From: Pseudomonadota bacterium | GTDB taxonomy: Bacteria > Pseudomonadota > Gammaproteobacteria > Burkholderiales > Gallionellaceae | Reading direction: 5' to 3' | Assembly (NCBI GenBank): GCA_021783855.1 | Contig: JAJXTL010000172.1 | Coordinates: 1-5,688 of the forward strand | DNA: 5,688 nt | Part shown: in pieces, positions 1 through 5,007 of the stretch | Numbering within the stretch: the first letter of the stretch is position 1 | Layout of the letters: each line of letters begins with the position of its first letter | Program-made: the position numbers and the translations under genes | Notes under the pieces: model-generated | Database searches by the model: none | What the model was told of the DNA's origin: nothing | The model's input: only the letters and a program-made list of their open reading frames with translations

Positions 1-324
1 GAGCTGGGTCTGGGTTTTGTGCCGATCAGGAAACGCGGCAAGCTGCCCGCCGAGACGGTGGGGCGCGATTATCAGCTCGAATACGGCAGCGACCGCATCG
101 AGATACATGTGGATGCGATTCAGAAAGGCGATCGCGTGTTGCTGGTGGATGATCTGATCGCCACCGGAGGAACTGCGGAAGCGGCGGTCAAGCTGGTCGA
201 AGACATGGGCGGTATCGTGGTCGAATGCTGCTTTGTGATCGACCTGCCGGATATCGGAGGTCGTGCAAGGCTTGAGGCGATGGGGCAGAAGGTGTTTGCA
301 CTTTGCGAGTTCGAGGGGGATTAA
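1..324 (+). CDS. apt: Adenine phosphoribosyltransferase, C-terminal part (5' end outside window)
   Basis: Apt converts adenine and PRPP to AMP and pyrophosphate in the cytoplasm (purine salvage). The reading frame is open from base 1, so the gene begins upstream; the visible 107 residues are about 60% of a family member of roughly 175-183 aa. The stretch [18 protein letters not shown] matches the Apt segment binding the 5'-phosphate/adenine side, followed by the DYQLEYGSD and IEIHVDAI blocks. The PRPP-binding motif [13 protein letters not shown] lies at about bases 139-177, with the two acidic residues and the TGGT loop intact. The end (EFEGD) fits the short C-terminus of bacterial Apt. Downstream lie mtnA and an aldolase of MTA salvage; MTA cleavage releases adenine, so Apt here would recycle the base of that pathway (inference from context). 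Confidence 0.95.
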   Translation, partial: ELGLGFVPIRKRGKLPAETVGRDYQLEYGSDRIEIHVDAIQKGDRVLLVDDLIATGGTAEAAVKLVEDMGGIVVECCFVIDLPDIGGRARLEAMGQKVFALCEFEGD

Positions 325-326
325 AT

Positions 327-360
327 GTAGGTCGGGTTAGGCCGCAGGCCGTAACCCGAC
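327..360 (+). repeat. REP-type palindrome, unit 1 (GTAG head plus hairpin)
   Basis: A GTAG tetranucleotide (327-330) is followed by an imperfect palindrome: GTCGGGTTAGGCC (331-343), loop GCA, then GGCC-G-TAACCCGAC (347-360), giving 13 pairs with one bulged G. A GTAG/GGAG head before a short palindrome is the known layout of REP elements mobilised by RAYT (Y1-type) transposases. It sits directly after the apt stop codon, a usual REP position, and could also stabilise or attenuate the apt transcript. No U-run follows, so it is not a standard terminator. Confidence 0.75.
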
Positions 361-378
361 AATGTATGTGCGCGGAAT

Positions 379-402
379 GTCGGGTTACGCTGCGCTAACT
401 AC
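379..402 (-). repeat. REP-type palindrome, unit 2, inverted and damaged
   Basis: Read on the - strand from 402, this begins with the same GTAG head and continues TTAGCGCAGCGTAACCCGAC. The right arm TAACCCGAC is identical to that of unit 1, but the left arm has lost its outer six bases (GTCGGG expected between GTAG and TTAG), so only the inner part can fold. Units 1 and 2 face each other across an 18-base spacer, like a BIME (paired REP) element. Confidence 0.65.
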
Positions 403-420
403 AACTTCTGGGAGAGAAAC

Positions 421-651
421 GTGGGACTAAAGGAAGACATATTGCAAGCAAGTTTAGCTCATGGAATTGACCCCTACACACAAGCATTCAAACCTTCTGA
501 TCTTGGTTTGAAAGCGAGTGCATATGGAGCGTTTTCAGACCATTGCTCTAAAGTTGAAACTCGTTCTGGGAAGTGGAATAAAGATGTAATTTTAAAAGTT
601 GAACAATGGACTAAGGCAGGTAAGCCATACAAGTACCTGCTGATTAAATAA
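421..651 (+). CDS. Small AT-rich hypothetical protein (76 aa)
   Basis: I do not recognise this family. The frame starts at GTG with a good Shine-Dalgarno GGAG (411-414, 6 bases before the start) and ends 10 bases before mtnA. The protein is soluble-looking, with no membrane segment: a short N-terminal helix-like part ([12 protein letters not shown]), a middle '[18 protein letters not shown]', and a basic, aromatic end ([12 protein letters not shown], then [10 protein letters not shown]). The compact basic layout ending in a beta-hairpin-like 'KPYKYLLI' resembles a small winged-helix fold, but that is inference. By my count its GC content is about 39%, clearly below the neighbouring genes, and codon use (AAA, TTT, TTA) differs too. 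With the REP pair just upstream, this suggests a later insertion between apt and mtnA. It could be a DNA-binding or toxin/antitoxin-type small protein; nothing in the sequence decides this. Confidence 0.7.
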   Translation: MGLKEDILQASLAHGIDPYTQAFKPSDLGLKASAYGAFSDHCSKVETRSGKWNKDVILKVEQWTKAGKPYKYLLIK

Positions 652-661
652 ATTCAAAACC

Positions 662-1927
662 ATGAAAATTAACGGCACCCCTTATCGCACCATCTGGCCT
701 ACCGCTGACGGTGCGGTAGAAATTATCGACCAGACGCGGCTGCCGCACGAGTTTGTGACCTTGCGCCTTGAAAACATGCGCGATGCGGAACATGCGATCC
801 GTACGATGCAGGTGCGCGGTGCGCCGCTGATCGGCGTGACAGCCGCCTATGGCGTGGCGCTGTCGATGAGCCATCACGCATCGGACGCGGCGTTGCAGGC
901 GACTTGCGACATGCAGGTTAAGGCGCGCCCCACGGCGGTGAATCTGAGATGGGCGGTGGAGCGCATGCGCGCTTATCTTTCGCCGTTGCCGGCCAACGAG
1001 CGCGCGGATGCCGCCTGGCGTGAAGCGTCCGTCATTGCGGAAGAGGATGTGCAAATCAACGAGTCCATCGGACGACATGGGCTGCAAATCATCCAGGCGC
1101 TTTATCGGAATAAGATGAACTCGGTCAGCGTGCCGGAAAATCCGGAGTTTCAGGATGCAGCGCAAGGCGCACGGCGCACAGTAGCGAAGGCAGTACACGA
1201 AGTACGGCGAGGTTCGAGCACCGCGCAACACAGCGAGCGGAAGGGTCGATGCTTCAGCATCGGGGAACCCCCGGCCTATTCCTTGCGGGTGGATGCGCCT
1301 GAAAAACGGATTTTCAACATCCTGACGCACTGCAACGCGGGATGGCTTGCAACGGTGGACTGGGGCACCGCGCTGGCGCCGATTTATGCTGCATTCGAAG
1401 CCGGCATTCCGCTGCATGTCTGGGTGGACGAAACAAGACCGCGCAATCAGGGGGCGAGCCTCACCGCATGGGAGCTCGCGCAGCACGGCGTGCCGCATAC
1501 GGTGATCGTGGATAACGCGGGCGGCCACCTGATGCAGCATGGACGTGTGGACATGGTGATCGTCGGGTGCGATCGCGTGACCGCAACGGGCGATGTGTGC
1601 AACAAGATCGGCACATACTTGAAGGCGCTGGCAGCCAGTGACAATGGCGTGCCGTTCTATGTCGCGATGCCGACGCCGACGCTGGACTGGACGCTGCAGG
1701 ACGGTGTTGCGGAAATTCCCATCGAGGAGCGCGCACAGGATGAAGTGAACTATATTGCAGGATTGTGTGACGACGGACAAATCCGCCGCGTGCGCCTGAT
1801 TACGCAGGACTCAAGTTCTGCCAACTATGCTTTTGACGTGACCCCGGCACGCCTTGTGACGGGGCTGATTACCGAGCGCGGACTGGTGGCAGCCAACCAG
1901 GATGCCATTCGCGCCGCTTTATCCTGA
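662..1927 (+). CDS. mtnA: S-methyl-5-thioribose-1-phosphate isomerase with in-frame insertion
   Basis: MtnA isomerises 5-methylthioribose-1-P (or 5-deoxyribose-1-P) to the ribulose form, a cytoplasmic step of MTA salvage; it belongs to the eIF2B-alpha/beta/delta-like family. Visible motifs: [14 protein letters not shown] (51-64), [15 protein letters not shown] (88-102), THCNAG with catalytic Cys224, [17 protein letters not shown] (256-272), GCDRV with catalytic Asp304, DVCNKIGTY (311-319), IPIEER (352-357), [17 protein letters not shown] (391-407). The Cys-Asp spacing of 80 residues equals Cys160/Asp240 of the Bacillus subtilis enzyme. The protein has 421 residues, against about 350-370 usual; the excess lies between K151 and about E214, just before the strand with Cys224. 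Both active-site halves and the frame are intact, so it may still work. No clear Shine-Dalgarno precedes the ATG. The aldolase follows 9 bases after the stop, in one operon. Confidence 0.95.
   Translation: MKINGTPYRTIWPTADGAVEIIDQTRLPHEFVTLRLENMRDAEHAIRTMQVRGAPLIGVTAAYGVALSMSHHASDAALQATCDMQVKARPTAVNLRWAVERMRAYLSPLPANERADAAWREASVIAEEDVQINESIGRHGLQIIQALYRNKMNSVSVPENPEFQDAAQGARRTVAKAVHEVRRGSSTAQHSERKGRCFSIGEPPAYSLRVDAPEKRIFNILTHCNAGWLATVDWGTALAPIYAAFEAGIPLHVWVDETRPRNQGASLTAWELAQHGVPHTVIVDNAGGHLMQHGRVDMVIVGCDRVTATGDVCNKIGTYLKALAASDNGVPFYVAMPTPTLDWTLQDGVAEIPIEERAQDEVNYIAGLCDDGQIRRVRLITQDSSSANYAFDVTPARLVTGLITERGLVAANQDAIRAALS
1115..1300 (+). repeat. Probable palindromic repeat element inserted in frame in mtnA
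   Basis: This segment encodes the extra residues (about 152-213) of MtnA with no counterpart in the usual protein. The DNA is full of small repeat structure: CCGGA-AAA-TCCGG (1133-1145); three tandem 7-mers GCGCAAG/GCGCACG/GCGCACA (1160-1180); AGTAC twice (1192-1196, 1201-1205); a perfect 7-bp hairpin CGATGCT-TC-AGCATCG (1247-1262); and GGGG-AA-CCCC (1262-1271). The encoded peptide is Arg/Ala/Ser-rich and low in hydrophobic residues (for example [19 protein letters not shown]), typical of translated repeat DNA rather than a folded domain. Exact ends are uncertain; imperfect direct repeats at 1132-1151 and 1297-1315 may mark them. It resembles in style the Rickettsia palindromic elements that sit in frame inside genes, but I do not claim homology. 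Confidence 0.65.
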
Positions 1928-1936
1928 GGAGATGCA

Positions 1937-2578
1937 ATGAACGAAAACGAACTGCGCAGCGAACTGGTGCGCATGACCAACAGACTGGACGCGCTGGGAT
2001 TGAGCCATGGCGCTTCCGGCAATATCAGCGTGCGCTACGGGGAAGGTATGCTGATTACGCCTTCGGGCTTCGGTGCGGAAGGCTTGACCGATGAGGATGT
2101 CGTGTTTGTGCATCTGTCGGGCGAGTCGCAGGGACGCTGGCATCCTTCCAGCGAATGGCTGTTTCACCGCGACATTTACGTGGCGCGCCCGGAATTCGGT
2201 GCAGTTGTCCACACGCATTCCAATGCGGCGACAGCGCTTGCCTGTCTTCGACGCGACATGCCGCCGTTTCATTACATGCTGGCGCTGCTGGGGGGCGACA
2301 GTCTGCGCTGTGCAAATTATGCCACCTTCGGCACCCAGGCCTTGTCCGACAATGCGTTGCTTGCCATGACGGACCGCAAAGCATGTCTGCTGGCGAACCA
2401 TGGCATGATCGCGGCGGGAAAAGATCTGGCGGAGGCTTTTAAAAATACCGTGGAAGTGGAAAATTTGAGCGAGCTTTACCTGCGGGCCTTGGCTGTCGGT
2501 GAACCGGTGTTGCTGACGGCGGATGAATTCGCCGATGTCCGGCGCCAGTTTGTCGGGTATGGAAAGCCGAAGCAGTAA
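1937..2578 (+). CDS. FucA-like class II aldolase, probable 5-methylthioribulose-1-phosphate aldolase
   Basis: This 213-residue protein is a zinc-dependent class II (AraD/FucA/adducin family) aldolase. Its key residues fall at the same numbers as in E. coli L-fuculose-1-P aldolase: catalytic Glu73 (SSEW), zinc ligands His92 and His94 (VHTHS) and His155 (ANHGMI), and Tyr113. The phosphate-binding part GASGNISVRY (25-34) and TPSG (41-44) are also present. The start follows Shine-Dalgarno GAGGAG (1926-1931, 5 bases before ATG), which overlaps the mtnA stop. Because mtnA lies immediately upstream, the likely substrate is 5-methylthioribulose-1-P (and 5-deoxyribulose-1-P), cleaved to DHAP and methylthioacetaldehyde (acetaldehyde), as by Ald2 of Rhodospirillum rubrum. 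The alternative, MtnB dehydratase, belongs to the same superfamily; the close FucA-like pattern argues against it. Family is secure; substrate is inferred from context. Confidence 0.88.
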   Translation: MNENELRSELVRMTNRLDALGLSHGASGNISVRYGEGMLITPSGFGAEGLTDEDVVFVHLSGESQGRWHPSSEWLFHRDIYVARPEFGAVVHTHSNAATALACLRRDMPPFHYMLALLGGDSLRCANYATFGTQALSDNALLAMTDRKACLLANHGMIAAGKDLAEAFKNTVEVENLSELYLRALAVGEPVLLTADEFADVRRQFVGYGKPKQ

Positions 2579-2625
2579 AAAAATGCCGCGCCATTCCACC
2601 GGGGGAGGGGAGGGGAACGGCGCGG
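2577..2625 (-). terminator. Intrinsic terminator of the small - strand gene
   Basis: On the - strand, a 12-pair stem CCGCGCCGTTCC / GGAATGGCGCGG (2625-2614 with 2597-2586) encloses a 16-base pyrimidine-rich loop and is followed by CATTTTTTTA, a run of seven T (2583-2577). One pair is G-U in the - strand RNA but A-C in the + strand RNA, and no U-run follows on the + strand, so the element is directional toward the - strand. It lies 13 bases past the stop codon of the 36-aa gene, and its U-run overlaps the aldolase stop codon (2576-2578). Confidence 0.8.
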
Positions 2626-2637
2626 GCTTCAAGGGTG

Positions 2638-2748
2638 TTACATGGCTGTGTTTAAGGAGAAAATAGCAGGAAGCGCAACGATAAAAGAGATGATCCCTGC
2701 TACCACCCAACGCACGAATCTGGCAACATTGGAATAAGCTGTTTTCAT
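2638..2748 (-). CDS. Small single-span membrane protein (36 aa), unknown function
   Basis: I do not recognise the family. The frame runs ATG to TAA on the - strand: a short polar N-terminus (MKTAYSNVARFVR) with Lys2, Arg10 and Arg13, then one hydrophobic segment from about Trp14 to Leu33 (WVVAGIISFIVALPAIFSL), and a short tail NTAM. The positive N-terminal side predicts N-in orientation in the inner membrane. Support that it is a real gene: Shine-Dalgarno AAGGA 9 bases before ATG (2762-2758), a promoter-like pair upstream, and a matching strong terminator 13 bases after the stop. It is convergent with the aldolase gene and divergent from earP. A leader peptide or type I toxin-like hydrophobic peptide are alternatives; nothing here, such as an antisense RNA, specifically supports a toxin. 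Confidence 0.65.
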   Translation of the reverse strand: MKTAYSNVARFVRWVVAGIISFIVALPAIFSLNTAM

Positions 2749-2757
2749 TATTTAAAG

Positions 2758-2762
2758 TCCTT
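2758..2762 (-). promoter_or_regulatory. Shine-Dalgarno of the 36-aa membrane peptide gene
   Basis: AAGGA on the - strand, within AAAAGGAC, ends 9 bases before the ATG at 2748-2746. This site decides that the small frame is read from this ATG. Confidence 0.6.
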
Positions 2763-2791
2763 TTAAAAATTGAATCGGTGTCACGGTTTGC

Positions 2792-2820
2792 ATTCTCCAT
2801 TTGGGAATCATCAGCGTCAA
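2792..2820 (-). promoter_or_regulatory. Candidate sigma-70 promoter for the 36-aa gene
   Basis: On the - strand, TTGACG (2820-2815, 5 of 6 matches to the -35 consensus) is followed after exactly 17 bases by GAGAAT (2797-2792, 4 of 6 to the -10). Transcription would start near 2785, giving a leader of about 37 bases before the ATG at 2748. The -10 is imperfect, so the call is moderate. Confidence 0.5.
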
Positions 2821-3010
2821 TAGCTGAAAATGGGAAACATAACAGACGGTCAAGTAGCGTGGATAATTGGTTTGGCAGCGAGGATGAGTGGATAGCTGAC
2901 AGGAATGGGCGGTTGTGGAAATTGGGCACTCCCCGGTTTTTAGTTGTTTGTGATGCGGCCTGCATTTCAAACCAGACAGCAGGTCTGTTTGGGCGAATCT
3001 TTAAGTCATA

Positions 3011-4213
3011 ATGCGCGCTATGAAAAATAATCCCTCTATGGCAGGCTCTCAAGAGACGGATGATGCGCTTGTTTCATGCGATATCTTCTGCAATGTCATC
3101 GACAACTACGGCGACATCGGCGTGAGCTGGCGGCTGGCGCGGCAACTGGCGAACGAGTTTGGTATCAAAGTGCGGCTGTGGGTGGATGATCTGAACAGCT
3201 TCGCCAGACTGTGCCCGGATGCAGATGCGACTCTGGAGATACAGAATTGTCGCGGAGTCGAGGTGCGGCGTTGGTGTAAAGTATTTCCTGATGTTATTCC
3301 CGCAGACCTTGTGATCGAAGCGTTCGGCTGCGCCTTGCCGGAATCGTATCTGGCGGCGATGATCGTGCATTCAGTCTGGATCAATCTTGAATATCTTTCT
3401 GCCGAAGACTGGGTGGAGGGCTGCCACAAGCTGCCTTCGCCGCGCCCGCCGCTGACCCGATATTTTTTCTTTCCCGGTTTTACTAAAAAAACCGGCGGCT
3501 TGTTGCTGGAGCGCGATCTGTTGTCGCGTCGCGATGCGTTTCTGAGCGATGAATTACAACAGCAAGCTTTCTGGCAATCCATAGGTATGAAGCCCCCCGC
3601 AGCGGATACGTTGAAAGTCTCCCTGTTCGCCTATGAAAATGATGCGCTGGCAGGGTTGTTCGATGCCTGGGTAGGCGGTCAACAGTGCATCCTGTGTCTG
3701 GTGCCGGAAGGGCGCATCCTGCCGCAGGTCAGGGCATACTTTGAAGATGTGCAAGGTGTGAGCAGCTATGTGCGAGGCGATCTGCAAGTTCATGTGCTGC
3801 CGTTCGTCGAGCAGGAACGTTACGATGAGTTGTTATGGGCGTGCGACATCAACTTCGTGCGGGGCGAGGATTCCTGTGTGCGTGCACAGTGGGCGGGAAA
3901 GCCGTTTGTGTGGCAGATATATCCGCAGCACGATGAAGTGCACTGGCAGAAGTTACACGCATTCCTGAATCTTTACGCCGGAAATCTTGTTCCGCAGGCC
4001 GCCCGTGCCATGCAAAGACTCTGGGAAACCTGGAACGGCGGCGCTGGTTCGGCTGCCAATACGTGGGGCGAATTCGCCGCCGCACGACCTGAGCTGGATG
4101 TCCGCGCCAGGACTTGGGCGGGTGAATTGTCTGAAAACAATCTGGCATTGAATTTACTGGATTTTTTTCAGGAAATCGGTACAATGCGTGCCTTCAAAAT
4201 AGATGGGCAGTAA
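3011..4213 (+). CDS. earP: Protein-arginine rhamnosyltransferase EarP (EF-P maturation)
   Basis: EarP transfers L-rhamnose from dTDP-beta-L-rhamnose to Arg32 of elongation factor P in the cytoplasm; it is an inverting GT-B glycosyltransferase (former DUF2331). Visible signatures: [24 protein letters not shown] (23-46) with Asp31 and Asp35, matching the essential Asp pair (D13/D17 in Pseudomonas putida); LEYLSAEDW (126-134); [17 protein letters not shown] (141-157), then GGLLLERDL; and the C-terminal nucleotide-sugar site [24 protein letters not shown] (283-306) with Glu286 (equivalent of E273). Family members have about 375-395 residues and begin shortly before the DIFC motif. Here ATGs at 3011, 3020 and 3038 give 400, 397 or 391 residues; none has a clear Shine-Dalgarno, so the start is uncertain. 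efp follows after 2 bases. Confidence 0.95.
   Translation: MRAMKNNPSMAGSQETDDALVSCDIFCNVIDNYGDIGVSWRLARQLANEFGIKVRLWVDDLNSFARLCPDADATLEIQNCRGVEVRRWCKVFPDVIPADLVIEAFGCALPESYLAAMIVHSVWINLEYLSAEDWVEGCHKLPSPRPPLTRYFFFPGFTKKTGGLLLERDLLSRRDAFLSDELQQQAFWQSIGMKPPAADTLKVSLFAYENDALAGLFDAWVGGQQCILCLVPEGRILPQVRAYFEDVQGVSSYVRGDLQVHVLPFVEQERYDELLWACDINFVRGEDSCVRAQWAGKPFVWQIYPQHDEVHWQKLHAFLNLYAGNLVPQAARAMQRLWETWNGGAGSAANTWGEFAAARPELDVRARTWAGELSENNLALNLLDFFQEIGTMRAFKIDGQ
4180..4185 (+). promoter_or_regulatory. Possible internal -10 element for efp
   Basis: TACAAT (5 of 6 to consensus) within the last codons of earP would start transcription about 24 bases before the efp ATG. No good -35 hexamer lies 16-18 bases upstream (CTGGAT at best). 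EF-P is usually needed at higher level than its modifying enzyme, which makes an internal promoter plausible, but the evidence is weak. Confidence 0.3.
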
Positions 4214-4215
4214 AC

Positions 4216-4770
4216 ATGAAAACAGCACAAGAACTACGCGCCGGCAACGTCATTATGGTCGGCACCGATCCGATGGTGATCCTGAAGGCGGAATACAGCC
4301 GCTCCGGGCGTAACGGATCGGTGGTCAAGATGAAGATGAAGAATCTGCTGACTGAATCGGCCAAGGAAACGGTGTTCAGTGCCGATGACAAGTTCGATCA
4401 AGTCATCCTGGATCGCCGCGAAGTCACCTACTCTTATTTCGCCGATCCGATGTATGTGTTCATGGACGAGGAATACAATCAGTACGAGATCGAAGCGGAG
4501 TCCATGGGCGATGCGCTCAACTACGTCGAAGATGGCATGCCATGCGAAGTGGTGTTCTACAACGACAAGGCGATTTCAGTTGAATTGCCCAACACCATCA
4601 CACGAGAAGTGATCTACACCGAACCCGCGGTACGCGGCGATACCTCAGGCAAGGTGATGAAGCCTGCCAAGATCAACGGTGGCTTTGAGTTGCCGGTTGC
4701 AGCCTTTGTGGAAATCGGCGACAAGATCGAAATCGACACACGCACCAACGAGTTCAAGAAACGCGCTTAA
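4216..4770 (+). CDS. efp: Elongation factor P
   Basis: EF-P binds the ribosome between P and E sites and promotes peptide bond formation at consecutive prolines. The 184 residues match the usual bacterial length (about 185-190) with three beta domains: KOW-like domain I (about 1-65), OB domain II (66-128) and OB domain III (129-184). The tip loop of domain I reads SRSGRNGS with Arg at position 32, the residue rhamnosylated by EarP, rather than the lysine modified by EpmA/EpmB. The C-terminal signature is [20 protein letters not shown], ending as expected in KKRA. The ATG lies 2 bases after the earP stop, with only a weak Shine-Dalgarno-like GGGCAG inside the earP end, so translational coupling is likely. 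A strong terminator follows 24 bases after the stop. Confidence 0.98.
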   Translation: MKTAQELRAGNVIMVGTDPMVILKAEYSRSGRNGSVVKMKMKNLLTESAKETVFSADDKFDQVILDRREVTYSYFADPMYVFMDEEYNQYEIEAESMGDALNYVEDGMPCEVVFYNDKAISVELPNTITREVIYTEPAVRGDTSGKVMKPAKINGGFELPVAAFVEIGDKIEIDTRTNEFKKRA

Positions 4771-4794
4771 TCTCTCGCGTATAGCTTTATCAGG

Positions 4795-4826
4795 CTGCCC
4801 GGGCGAGAAATCGTTCGGGCAGTTTG
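4795..4826 (+). terminator. Intrinsic terminator of earP-efp
   Basis: CTGCCCGGGCGA (4795-4806), tetraloop GAAA, TCGTTCGGGCAG (4811-4822): 12 pairs, two of them G-U on the + strand, followed by TTTG. The hairpin is strong and has a GNRA-type loop; the U-run is short. Its place 24 bases after the efp stop supports termination of this operon. Confidence 0.8.
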
Positions 4827-4965
4827 CATTGGCGGGTTCGGTTAATGCGACCGGCTTCATCCCGGAAGCGCAAGTGTTTTTATGGCCGCAAGTAGCAACT
4901 TGGAAAACAAGGTGGATTCAGAGGTCAGCGGGGCAGATCGCTCAGTATTTCAAATGGGCTTACGC

Positions 4966-4971
4966 TATGAT
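4966..4971 (+). promoter_or_regulatory. Possible -10 element for the SPFH-like gene
   Basis: TATGAT (5 of 6 to consensus) would start transcription about 30 bases before the ATG at 5008. The -35 region (CAGTAT at 17 bases) is poor, so an activator or another promoter may be used. The rest of 4827-5007 holds no gene I can support. Confidence 0.35.
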
Positions 4972-5007
4972 TAGCCTGCGGACAGAATTTTGAGGGCAAT
5001 CGTTCAT

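Larger units (their letters stand above)
2749..3010. other. Divergent intergenic region between the 36-aa gene and earP
   Basis: This 262-base stretch is AT-richer than the genes and holds the - strand promoter and Shine-Dalgarno described separately. On the + strand I find no convincing -35/-10 pair for earP; the best -10-like hexamer is CATAAT at 3007-3012, overlapping the first possible ATG of earP. A 5-bp inverted repeat CAGAC-AGCAG-GTCTG (2973-2987) could be an operator but is within what chance allows. Long open frames on both strands here have no gene-like composition. Confidence 0.5.

Noticed and set aside
327..402. CRISPR-like repeats
   Set aside because: There are only two units, in opposite orientation and with a GTAG head; this is a REP pair, not a direct-repeat array.
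644..1780. Long - strand open frame (378 codons) opposite mtnA
   Set aside because: It lies antisense to a clearly recognised gene and its protein is Arg/His-rich without any family motif, as expected for a shadow of GC-rich codons.
1937..2578. MtnB (methylthioribulose-1-phosphate dehydratase) as the identity of the class II aldolase
   Set aside because: Same superfamily, but the residues align position by position with FucA-type aldolases, including Tyr113 and the SSEW glutamate; dehydratase kept only as an alternative.
2973..2987. CAGAC-AGCAG-GTCTG inverted repeat before earP as an operator
   Set aside because: Only five perfect pairs; such repeats are common by chance, and there is no clear promoter to place it against.
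1919..3052. Long - strand open frame (377 codons) over the aldolase gene and the gap
   Set aside because: It crosses a strong terminator and the 36-aa gene in another frame, and is antisense to the aldolase over half its length; no recognisable domain.
4889..4902. CAAGT-AGCA-ACTTG hairpin before the SPFH-like gene
   Set aside because: Five pairs with no U-run or conserved context; too weak to call a terminator or riboswitch.
4679..4993. + strand frame of 104 codons from inside efp through the terminator
   Set aside because: It is out of frame with efp, passes through the terminator hairpin and has no Shine-Dalgarno.
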